DNA of 52,716 nt from Fidelibacterota bacterium (lineage in GTDB: Bacteria; Fidelibacterota; Marinisomatia; SCGC-AAA003-L08; TS1B11). Position numbers and translations under genes: made by a program. The stretch covers positions 1,759,140 through 1,811,855 of the forward strand of contig CP070638.1 of assembly GCA_020354025.1 (NCBI GenBank), in the 5' to 3' direction. The notes under the pieces were generated by a model. It was not told the origin of the DNA and ran no database searches. It saw only the letters and a list, made by a program, of their open reading frames with translations. Positions 18,113-25,530 of the stretch are shown here, in pieces. Within the stretch, counting starts at the first letter, position 1. Each line of letters opens with the position of its first letter.

Positions 18113-18703
18113 ATGAGCAAGTATCGAATCGTCCTTGATTACGGACACGGCGGCTCAAAGCCTGGAGCTGTGTGCGAGGGAACCGAGGAAAAGACGGTGA
18201 ATTACCTCACTGGGCAGGAACTCAACCGTCATTTTCGGACTCTAGGAGGTGACCGTGAGCTGCAAGTCCTGCTAACTCGGGATGCCGACTATGATATTCC
18301 CCTTAGCACCCGTTGCGCCCTGATTAATGCGCACCATGCGCAGGAACCTATCCGGCTGGTATTGTCAGTGCACTATAACGCCGCGGGTACCCCTGCCTAC
18401 GCCGGTTTTGAAACCTATCATGTGGCTACCTCGCAGAAAAGTGCCGGGGCGGCTGAAAAAATCGTGGCGGCAGTTGGACAGGCCAACTTCACACTACGAA
18501 GGAAGCCGGTAAAGACAACCGAGGAGTTGGGGCGTAGACTGGCAATTCTGCACAAAGTCCGTCCCCCGGCGGTACTGGCTGAAGTTGGATTTTTAACCAA
18601 TCCCATCGACCGGGGTAACGCAACCGATCCACAGTATCGCTCTGAAGTGGCTAGAGCCATGGCACAAGGTGTTTGGAATTATCTCGATCATGAGGGAGGA
18701 TAA
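18113..18703 (+). CDS. N-acetylmuramoyl-L-alanine amidase (Amidase_3), leaderless, endolysin-like
   Basis: Zinc amidase that cuts the bond between MurNAc and the peptide stem of peptidoglycan. The whole 196-aa protein is the Amidase_3 fold: zinc ligands H12 (DYGHGG), E26 (EEKTVN) and H86 (SVHYNAA), and catalytic E156 (AEVGFLTNP). There is no signal peptide and no cell-wall-binding domain, as in phage endolysins and unlike AmiA/B/C, so release would need a membrane pore. The start is set by GCGGAGGA 8 bases before ATG. It is the first gene of a tight four-gene plus-strand operon; the next start codon follows its stop by one base. Confidence 0.9.
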   Translation: MSKYRIVLDYGHGGSKPGAVCEGTEEKTVNYLTGQELNRHFRTLGGDRELQVLLTRDADYDIPLSTRCALINAHHAQEPIRLVLSVHYNAAGTPAYAGFETYHVATSQKSAGAAEKIVAAVGQANFTLRRKPVKTTEELGRRLAILHKVRPPAVLAEVGFLTNPIDRGNATDPQYRSEVARAMAQGVWNYLDHEGG

Positions 18704-18704
18704 C

Positions 18705-19139
18705 ATGAAAGATATCATGAAACCGGCCAGTTTTCTTTTAAGGAACAGCAAGGGGCATCCCGATTTTGTCATGACTATGCTGGTAGCCGTGATCCTAGCT
18801 ACCTTCTTGGTCATCCTATTCTGGATGTGGATGAATACACGGGCGATGGATGTGGCGGCTATCGATCCCAAGTTCGAGTCCAATGTACTTCAGCAATTAA
18901 AGGATTTTAATGAAACGTGCCGGTATATCATCTTAGGGCTGTTTTCATCGGTCTTCAGTCTGGCTGGCGCCTATTACTTGCGTCGCATGTCTCAGGACAA
19001 GGGACAAACAGCCATTGAGAAAGTGCGGCTTGAGCAGCATCTTAGCGACTTGGACAGCGAGGCTAACTCCGGTCTGTTAGCACCGGAACAGAGCACACTC
19101 TTGGACAGCAACTACGATGACGGCGAGGAGGACATCTGA
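18705..19139 (+). CDS. Two-helix membrane protein, holin-like candidate
   Basis: A 144-aa protein with two predicted membrane helices (about 22-45 and 73-96) joined by a ~30-residue loop, then a charged, acidic tail ending DDGEEDI. No family is recognised. The ATG at 18705 is chosen because GGAGG stands 5 bases upstream; a longer frame exists but would overlap the amidase. Position directly after a leaderless amidase, size and topology suggest a pore-forming holin, but this is inference. The stop codon overlaps the next start (TGATG). Confidence 0.7.
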   Translation: MKDIMKPASFLLRNSKGHPDFVMTMLVAVILATFLVILFWMWMNTRAMDVAAIDPKFESNVLQQLKDFNETCRYIILGLFSSVFSLAGAYYLRRMSQDKGQTAIEKVRLEQHLSDLDSEANSGLLAPEQSTLLDSNYDDGEEDI

Positions 19140-19771
19140 TGGATTTTATAACTACAATATTCGACGGTATTGGTGGACTCTTGCCCAAGGCATCAACGAC
19201 TACATGGGTATTTGTTCTGGTTGCCCTACTCCTGGTCATGGTTTTTACCAATAGTGGCCCCAAGAAATTATTTGCTCTCCTGGTAGGCATCGCTCTTTTC
19301 TTTCTTTCGTCCAAGGGGCGCCGACTTTACCTAATGAGAAAGTTGCGCAAGGTGAATGAGGCGTTCAAGAAGGTGCAAGATTCTACTGCGGAGCGCAACG
19401 AGACGATCGAGAAGAACAATGGCATAATTCGTGACCTGGAGAGCCAAATGGCCGACCTGCGGCCTGAGATCAAGGCTGATAAGGAACAGCTTGATCAGCT
19501 GGAAGCCAAGATTGCCGTCTCCCGGGAAAAATATGAAAATGCTCTGCTGAATTCCGAGGCAAAAGTAGCAGTCGCTCTGGAAATGGCAGAAAAGGTGGCA
19601 GATAAACTGCCTTACTCCAGTGTGGCGGATCAGATCAGAGCCAAGTACGGACTACCCGCGCGCACCGTTGCGCCGTCCCAACCTCCACCACCCGTCGCCG
19701 ATCCCGCACCACCCAGCGCGAGAAAGGACGCTATCGTGATCAACGGATTCACCATGAAAGGAGATGTGTGA
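19139..19771 (+). CDS. Membrane-anchored coiled-coil protein with Pro-rich tail
   Basis: A 210-aa protein: two hydrophobic helices (about 22-38 and 42-58), then a long charged coiled coil (about 65-150) and a Pro-rich linker (about 178-192, PPPPVADPAPP) before a short conserved-looking end. Start ATG overlaps the previous stop and has GAGGAGG upstream. The architecture (membrane anchor plus coiled coil) is like i-spanin or phage Rz-type proteins, only larger. No enzyme motif is visible. Translationally coupled to both neighbours. Confidence 0.7.
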   Translation: MDFITTIFDGIGGLLPKASTTTWVFVLVALLLVMVFTNSGPKKLFALLVGIALFFLSSKGRRLYLMRKLRKVNEAFKKVQDSTAERNETIEKNNGIIRDLESQMADLRPEIKADKEQLDQLEAKIAVSREKYENALLNSEAKVAVALEMAEKVADKLPYSSVADQIRAKYGLPARTVAPSQPPPPVADPAPPSARKDAIVINGFTMKGDV

Positions 19772-20241
19772 TGACGCAGGTAGCTAGAACACTTGGCCTC
19801 ATTTTCCTACTGTGCAGTTCAGCCTGGAGCCAGGACTGGCAAGGGGCCTACGAGGAGATGGAGCGTGAGTACGAGGCGCTGAGGCACGATTTTAACAGTC
19901 TGCTGGCCACCAAGGATTCCCTGGTATTAGCCGTTAAGGCCCAACAGATTACCATCAGAGAGGCTAAGACCCTGATTGAGGATCTGACAGAGTACCAAGC
20001 GATTTCCAAGAGCCTGGTTGGCAAGTACGATAAACTGGTTGCGCTGAGCGACAGCACCAACACACTGCTCAAAGATAATGTTGAGCTGCACAAGGCTACC
20101 GCCGAGGAGTGGGAAAAGCTCGCCGTGTACCTGAAGGACGAATATACCAAGTTGGTAAAAAAATACTCCCGCAGACTATGGTTTCGTTGGGAGCTCTACG
20201 CTGGGCTAGTAGCGGGGCTATTTGTCGGGATAGTCATATAG
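19771..20241 (+). CDS. Secreted coiled-coil protein with C-terminal membrane anchor
   Basis: A 156-aa protein with a signal peptide (cut near AWSQD, residue 21), an almost continuous charged coiled coil (about 25-130), and a C-terminal hydrophobic anchor (about 138-156, AGLVAGLFVGIVI). The start at 19771 overlaps the previous stop (TGATG) and has AAAGGAG upstream. It may pair through its coiled coil with the product of the gene before it, across the periplasm, as spanin subunits do. No family is recognised; the broken tail-adaptor gene starts 13 bases downstream. Confidence 0.7.
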   Translation: MTQVARTLGLIFLLCSSAWSQDWQGAYEEMEREYEALRHDFNSLLATKDSLVLAVKAQQITIREAKTLIEDLTEYQAISKSLVGKYDKLVALSDSTNTLLKDNVELHKATAEEWEKLAVYLKDEYTKLVKKYSRRLWFRWELYAGLVAGLFVGIVI

Positions 20242-20254
20242 GTGCGTTGAGGCT

Positions 20255-20470
20255 ATGACCATTTTTCTCGATCTGCCACGCTTATAGAAAGAGGCCATAG
20301 TAAGTATAGACATGTACAATCCCTTGGCTTGTGTCATCGCGTTCCAGGATAATCCCAATACCATGGCGCGCAACATCAACACTCGAACTATGGGCGGGGG
20401 TGAAGGGGCCAAGGTCGAGGCCTTAAGCTTCACGGGCGTATCTAAGGCGAGCCTCGAGCTGGATCCATAA
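20255..20470 (+). pseudogene. Broken contractile-injection/phage-tail adaptor protein gene
   Basis: Reading from ATG at 20255 gives MTIFLDLPRL, an in-frame TAG at 20285-20287, then KEAIVSIDMYNPLACVIAF-QDNPNTMARNINTRT, a Gly-rich turn (MGGGEG) and VEALSFTGV-SKASLELDP before TAA at 20468. This has the layout of the N-terminus of tail/tube adaptor proteins from extracellular contractile injection systems: a 'K-x-IV-x-ID' strand, an 'FQ-NP-x-T' motif, then Gly-rich and 'EAL-x-x-x-GP' segments. The TAG sits where the family pattern suggests Leu (TTG to TAG). The rest of the protein (normally over 150 aa) is missing. TAG is an ordinary stop in other genes here, so recoding is unlikely. Family assignment is from memory of motif patterns. 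Confidence 0.5.
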
Positions 20471-20587
20471 GTAATCTATGGAATCGTAGGGACTGCATCA
20501 TTCTGCAAGACCAGTCGGGGATTAGCAGATTTCGGGAAAAATGCGGTAGCGAAACCTGCATGCATAAAGAACCACAGAAGATGAATC

Positions 20588-21604
20588 CTATCCCGGTGCC
20601 CAGCGTCCCGCGTCTCGCAAGACATAAAGTGCATCAACCGTGATCCACTCATTCATTCGTGTCTTGTGTACGCCTCCCCATGATACGAACTCACCATTAC
20701 TGATGGTCTCGGGCGAGACTTTATAGAAGCGTTCCTCGGCGGGCCATCCCCCATCAGGAAGCCGTTTGCTCTCTATGAGATCCAGCGCCGCCCGGCAGCG
20801 CTCATCACCGATAAGCCCAGCTTCCGCTATCACTTTCAAACCTGCGAGAATGTCGTAACGCCAATAGCACGGATAATGAAGCCGGATGAATTGCGGATTC
20901 ATGACTTCACCTATCGAACATGATCGAAACAGCTTCCTTATCAGGAATACCTCGGCTGCCCGTGAGACTGCCTCACTAGCCTGCTTGCTGCCGGTGCTTC
21001 GGGCATAGTGGGCCAACCCCCGTAGGGGGAGCAGGGTTTCCCAAAAGGATGATACCTGCGCTTCCGGTCTCCTGTCGCAATTCCACCCTCCATCTGGCCA
21101 CTGCCAGCGCATCAGACACTCTGCCAGTTGGTCGCACCTTTCATCCATCAGGCCGAGGGCAATCGCAGAATAAAGCGCATTCCCTTGCTGAGAAGCGCAG
21201 CGCCTTGCCCGCCCCCTTAGAATAGGAACACCCCGGAACCTCTGTCTTGGCGGGGCTTCCTCATACTCTATCTCACGGATTGACTCTGGATTTAGCCAAT
21301 TGTCTAAAACCTGATCCCGTATCGGAATCAGATCCTCATCTCCTCCAGGATGACCAATGTCCGCGAGGGTCGCCAACACCCAGTGAGCACCAGTCCATTT
21401 CTTGTAGGGGTGATGCACAGGCTGAATGCGCCCCTGATCATCACGATTGGAGAGGAGTGTTCTAATACGTTTCGACGCTCTTATCTCTTCGCGAAGTCGC
21501 CGGACCTCGCTTGAATCTTCATCTTCACCCAAAACACGAACGCGTGTTTTATATCGGATCGACGGCTCATCTGACTTAAGGAGGTTCTCAATGATATTCG
21601 CCAT
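20588..21604 (-). CDS. Terpenoid-cyclase/prenyltransferase-like alpha-toroid protein
   Basis: A cytoplasmic protein of 338 aa built of helical repeats with QW-like motifs (QWPDGGWNCD at about 170, LPDGGWPAE near 295), as in squalene-cyclase and prenyltransferase alpha/alpha-barrels. The DxDD or zinc residues of true cyclases or protein prenyltransferases are not seen, so a catalytic role is unproven; similar proteins are annotated only as hypothetical or 'squalene cyclase-like'. I use ATG 21604 (MANIIENLL), preceded by AGAAG; the longer frame would start at GTG 21619. It converges with the broken adaptor gene and is separated from the sugar operon by about 270 bases. Confidence 0.7.
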   Translation of the reverse strand: MANIIENLLKSDEPSIRYKTRVRVLGEDEDSSEVRRLREEIRASKRIRTLLSNRDDQGRIQPVHHPYKKWTGAHWVLATLADIGHPGGDEDLIPIRDQVLDNWLNPESIREIEYEEAPPRQRFRGVPILRGRARRCASQQGNALYSAIALGLMDERCDQLAECLMRWQWPDGGWNCDRRPEAQVSSFWETLLPLRGLAHYARSTGSKQASEAVSRAAEVFLIRKLFRSCSIGEVMNPQFIRLHYPCYWRYDILAGLKVIAEAGLIGDERCRAALDLIESKRLPDGGWPAEERFYKVSPETISNGEFVSWGGVHKTRMNEWITVDALYVLRDAGRWAPG

Positions 21605-21874
21605 CAGTCTTCTAGACACTTCTTTGGTATTTTATCGACACAGTAGGCTAAAGCTAACAGAGTGATGGCATGCTTCCTACCCTTTATAGGAATGTGAAAT
21701 GCAGCTGCATCGTTCACTTGACAACGCTGGACTAACCCAGGTGTATTATGATGCTTTTATCCCGCAGAATACGGGGCTTCTGTCGAAGTAGGGAAAAGTC
21801 AAAATAAAGGTCATTTTATCGGATACGAGTAAAGATCAAATGGTCCAAGGAATGAGGGCTGGTAATGACTGCTG

Positions 21875-23452
21875 CTACCAGAATATAGCGTAAAGTGTGA
21901 TGTATACGATCAATAGGACTGCCCACCAGAGTATTAACCTTTTGTACCAAGGATAGCCACCCTTCAGCTCGGTGGAAGGCAGCGCAAGCATTGCAGGAGT
22001 CCATATACGATCCTTGGTAATCTCTAACGGCGGTGCCGGTTTTAAATAGGCCATCAGGATGTGAAAACCCGTCACCGGGATAAGGAGCAATCCGGCCATG
22101 TTGAAAGCATTGATCTGAACCTGGAAACGTTTGAGAAGATAGGGCAGCAAGAGCATGGGCAGAGCCAATAACAGGGTTGAGGTGGCTGCAAAAGTATTTG
22201 ACCTTTTCCACAGTAAGGCCGAGATAAACACAACGACGATAGGTACCGCCATGAAGAACCAGCTCTCCTGGAAATATGCAAAGATAGAACTCCAGCTACC
22301 TACAACCGGTGCCCACAATACACCTATAACCAGTACGAGTGTTGAAGCCAGCTTCCCAAAGCGGATCATCTCCTTTTCACTGGCGGACTTTTTCCAGAAT
22401 CGCTTATAGAAATCGATGGTCAAAACCGTAGAACACGAATTCGCCAGGGAATCGACCGTGGACATGATCGCGCCGATCAATCCCGCAAAAACGAGACCTC
22501 TTATGCCAAATCCGAGCGGCCCAATCAGGGCGCTTACCACCCGCATATAGGCTTGGTCGGGATCCTCCAGGTTCGGGAAAAGACGGTAGGCTACCAGCCC
22601 GGGAAAACAAACCGCCAGGGTGAGAAAAATACCCAGAAACGCGGCGAACAGTATACCGGCCCGTGCGTGCCATTCATTCTTCGCTCCCAATACCCGTTGA
22701 TTGATGTATTGATTGGTGGCGTAATACCAGACATTGGTGGAGAGCATGCCCACCATCATTCCTGTCCAAGGCAGATCGGGATGAGACGCCGGTAGCATGA
22801 GGTGGGCTCGATCCCCCACGCCCCGAATGGCCTCCCATCCGCCGACTCGGTCAAGGCCGAGGTAGAAAACCAGTAATCCACCCCCGAGGAGTAAAATCGA
22901 TTGGAGAACGTCTGTCCAGACTACCGAGGCCAGGCCACCAGCCACCGTATAAATCCCGGCAACCAAGGCCAGGACCCAGATGGCAAGGACCATATCGATT
23001 CCGAAGATGGAATGCAATGCCAGCCCGCTGGCATAAAGGACGCCAGCCAGGTTGATGAAAGTATAGGAAATTACCGTGATGACGCCAAAAACCACCCGGC
23101 TGCTGGGACCGAACCGGTTCTCCAGGTATTCGGGCATGGTCCTGATCTGATGTCGCAGATAGAAGGGTACAAAAAAGGCGATCATGACGGTCAAGGCCGG
23201 AAAGACGCCCCACTCCCAGTTTGCCACCGCCACCCCATAGCGGTATGCGAATCCCACCTCACCGATGAATTGCTCCGTGGATATGCTGGAAGCGATCAGC
23301 GAAAATCCGATGGCAAACCAGGGCAGCGACGATCCAGCCAGGAAGTACTCCGTCGACGTTGCCTTCTCCCTCCGGGCCACCCAAAGACCGATGGTAACAA
23401 CGGCCACGAGGTAGCCGAAAAACACGATATAATCAATCACACTCAGTTGCAT
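21875..23452 (-). CDS. Sodium:solute symporter (SSS family, SGLT-like)
   Basis: Secondary transporter that would import a sugar or related solute with Na+. About 14 hydrophobic helices over 525 aa; the family signature is visible in the first helices (TSTEYFLAGSSLPWFAIG), the stretch SIST-EQFIGE and the later GLIGAIMSTVDSLANSCSTV segment (SSS Na-site helix). C-terminal helix pair ends TLYAIFW. It is the last gene of the operon GH3-HAD-DegT-SSS (71 bases after the aminotransferase), so it likely takes up the product released by the glycosidase. Ribosome binding site weak. Confidence 0.9.
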   Translation of the reverse strand: MQLSVIDYIVFFGYLVAVVTIGLWVARREKATSTEYFLAGSSLPWFAIGFSLIASSISTEQFIGEVGFAYRYGVAVANWEWGVFPALTVMIAFFVPFYLRHQIRTMPEYLENRFGPSSRVVFGVITVISYTFINLAGVLYASGLALHSIFGIDMVLAIWVLALVAGIYTVAGGLASVVWTDVLQSILLLGGGLLVFYLGLDRVGGWEAIRGVGDRAHLMLPASHPDLPWTGMMVGMLSTNVWYYATNQYINQRVLGAKNEWHARAGILFAAFLGIFLTLAVCFPGLVAYRLFPNLEDPDQAYMRVVSALIGPLGFGIRGLVFAGLIGAIMSTVDSLANSCSTVLTIDFYKRFWKKSASEKEMIRFGKLASTLVLVIGVLWAPVVGSWSSIFAYFQESWFFMAVPIVVVFISALLWKRSNTFAATSTLLLALPMLLLPYLLKRFQVQINAFNMAGLLLIPVTGFHILMAYLKPAPPLEITKDRIWTPAMLALPSTELKGGYPWYKRLILWWAVLLIVYITLYAIFW

Positions 23453-23523
23453 GGACTACACACTTTCAGCTTGCGGGTTGTGCGGATGCAAACAGGGAAT
23501 CCGGTCTCGTTTTCGCCAATGGG

Positions 23524-24777
23524 CTACAGTAGCGTCCGGGCTTGGGCTTGGATTTTCTTAATGGCCGCAATAATATAATCCAGATCGCTCTTTGGCGAGA
23601 GGAGCACCTGATGAGGGATCACTACCGTCTCCTGGCAGATGCGCTCGGCCACGGGGAAGTTCTTCTTCCGGATATCTACCTTGCCTTCATAATAAGGGCA
23701 GGTGTAAGGGCATCCCCTGGCACCTTCTTGAATGCTCTCAAACATGGGATTTCTTGATAGAGGCCAGGGATAGCCAATATGGCTGGGGATTCCCTCAGCG
23801 TTTAAGGCCTCAACAAACCGATCCCTGGAAATCCCGGCGAACTCGCTCGGGTTGTATTGTAGCAGGTACCAATAATAGCCGTTGACATCCGTCTGTCCAT
23901 CACCGGGAACCGGATTGATGCCTTCAATTGTATCAAATTTTTCAGCCAGATATCCGGCGCTTGCCTGCTTCGTTTTCAACTGATCGTCTAGACGTTCGAG
24001 TTGGGCTAGCAGGATGGCTGAAAGAACCTCAGCCAGACGGTAATTCAGAGGCAGAACATGATGGATGTACCAGGACTCGCCTTCGTGCCGGCCACAGCTT
24101 CGGTACTGGATACATCTCTCTGCAAGGTCGGAGGTGTTGGTAGTGATCATCCCGCCTTCCCCGGATGTCATGGTCTTGCTTTCCTGGAAGCTAAAGGTGG
24201 CCATATCTCCCAGGGCACCGACTTTCCGGCCCTTGTAGACGGCGCCGTGGGCATGAGCCGCATCCTCAATGATCACTAGGTTGTGTTTCCTTGCCAGATC
24301 CACGATACGGTCCATATCACAGACGTGCCCGCCATAGTGGACGGGGATAATCGCCTTGGTCCGGTCAGTGATTACTTTTTCAATCCCTTCGGGATCGATA
24401 CACTGGGTATTGTAAACCGTATCAACTAACACCGGGATGGCATTCACCTGGAGTACCGCGCTCAGGGTAGCGATAAAGGTTAGGGCTGGGACGATAACCT
24501 CGTCCCCGGCCCCAATCCCCGCTGCCCGAAGGGCAATCTCGATGGCCGCGGATCCATTGGCACAGGCAATACCATGTTGGGCATCGTGATACGTCGCGAA
24601 CTTCTCCTCAAATACTGCTGTCCTTGTCCCTGGGTCGGACCCGCGCATACCTGCGAACCAAGTCCGACTGCGGATCACTCGCTCCAAGTTTTTCAGTTCA
24701 TTCTCATCAAACTGGGGCCATTCAACGAATGCACGGGTTCGGATAGGCTTGCCGCCATGAAATGCGAGCTGTGACAT
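23524..24777 (-). CDS. DegT/DnrJ/EryC1/StrS-family PLP aminotransferase
   Basis: PLP-dependent transaminase of the sugar-aminotransferase family. K201 in FQESKTMTSGEGG is the Schiff-base lysine, D172 in IIEDAAHAHG holds the pyridine nitrogen, and the N-terminal GSAAIEIALRAAG segment fits the phosphate-binding turn. 417 aa is normal. Most relatives aminate a keto-sugar on a nucleotide, but here no nucleotide-sugar genes are nearby; it sits between a HAD phosphatase and a symporter in a catabolic-looking operon, so the substrate may be a free keto-sugar, in either direction. Start supported by GAGGGA 6 bases upstream; 34 bases after the HAD gene. Confidence 0.9.
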   Translation of the reverse strand: MSQLAFHGGKPIRTRAFVEWPQFDENELKNLERVIRSRTWFAGMRGSDPGTRTAVFEEKFATYHDAQHGIACANGSAAIEIALRAAGIGAGDEVIVPALTFIATLSAVLQVNAIPVLVDTVYNTQCIDPEGIEKVITDRTKAIIPVHYGGHVCDMDRIVDLARKHNLVIIEDAAHAHGAVYKGRKVGALGDMATFSFQESKTMTSGEGGMITTNTSDLAERCIQYRSCGRHEGESWYIHHVLPLNYRLAEVLSAILLAQLERLDDQLKTKQASAGYLAEKFDTIEGINPVPGDGQTDVNGYYWYLLQYNPSEFAGISRDRFVEALNAEGIPSHIGYPWPLSRNPMFESIQEGARGCPYTCPYYEGKVDIRKKNFPVAERICQETVVIPHQVLLSPKSDLDYIIAAIKKIQAQARTLL

Positions 24778-24810
24778 AAATTTTCCCTCACAACATTAGG
24801 TATGGTGTTC

Positions 24811-25512
24811 TCAATCTGTTGAAATTTTCAATTCACCCAGATCGTGAATTACTAGGTCTGCCTGGGAAAAATCCTGGCGCCTGTTGTACACATCCCTGAG
24901 TGCGACGCAAGTAGATCCTGCCGCTTTCGCAGAGGCGACACCCGAGTTGGAATCCTCAATCACCAGGCAGTAGGCCGGGGAGATATCCAGCAGCGACGCT
25001 AGTTTCTCATAGGGCTCTGGGTGGGGCTTCTTATGATCTACACGGTCACCGGTAATGACAGCATCAAATAACTCCTCGAAGGCCATTCCCGGCTGGTCGT
25101 GATCCAGAATTTTGCCCACTACTAACCGTGCCAGGTGATCCGGTGAAGATGTACATAACCCTAGACGCAGTCCAGCCGCCTTCGCCCTGGAAATAAGCGG
25201 CCAGACACCCGAACGGGCGCTTATAGCTCTGGCTTTCACCAGGTTCATATAGGCTTCATCCAGTTTCCGCAAGGAGCTTTCAACAGGCAAATCGATGTCC
25301 CAATCTCGGGCGATATCAGCGAGATTTTTTTCCGAGGAATACCCAACCATTTGGCAGAAGTAATCATCTGAAATACCTACGCCATATGGGGCCAAAATAA
25401 TGTTAAAAGCCTCAAAGAAGATGGGCTCGGAATCGACAAAGACACCGTCCATATCGAAAACCAGCGCCTCGAAATCAATGGCTCTGATCGCTTCGGTTAT
25501 ATCAGTCGGCAT
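24811..25512 (-). CDS. HAD-family phosphatase / beta-phosphoglucomutase-like
   Basis: HAD hydrolase of 233 aa with a helical cap. Motif I FDMDGVFVDSEP (D20 nucleophile, D22 acid/base), motif II LCTSSP (about 118-123), Lys in DHKKPHPEP (about 158-165) and motif IV VIEDSNSG (about 180-187). The 'VDSEP' after motif I is typical of the beta-phosphoglucomutase and sugar-phosphatase subgroup. In this operon it may isomerise or dephosphorylate the sugar phosphate formed after uptake. It lies 18 bases after the GH3 gene; no Shine-Dalgarno is seen, suggesting coupling. Confidence 0.85.
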   Translation of the reverse strand: MPTDITEAIRAIDFEALVFDMDGVFVDSEPIFFEAFNIILAPYGVGISDDYFCQMVGYSSEKNLADIARDWDIDLPVESSLRKLDEAYMNLVKARAISARSGVWPLISRAKAAGLRLGLCTSSPDHLARLVVGKILDHDQPGMAFEELFDAVITGDRVDHKKPHPEPYEKLASLLDISPAYCLVIEDSNSGVASAKAAGSTCVALRDVYNRRQDFSQADLVIHDLGELKISTD

Positions 25513-25530
25513 CGGGCGCGTGGTGCTTTA

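Noticed and set aside
20285-20287. TAG recoding (amber readthrough or pyrrolysine) in the adaptor fragment
   Set aside because: TAG ends normal genes in this window, for example at 2833-2835 and 20239-20241, and the downstream frame is itself truncated by TAA, so a pseudogene is the simpler reading.
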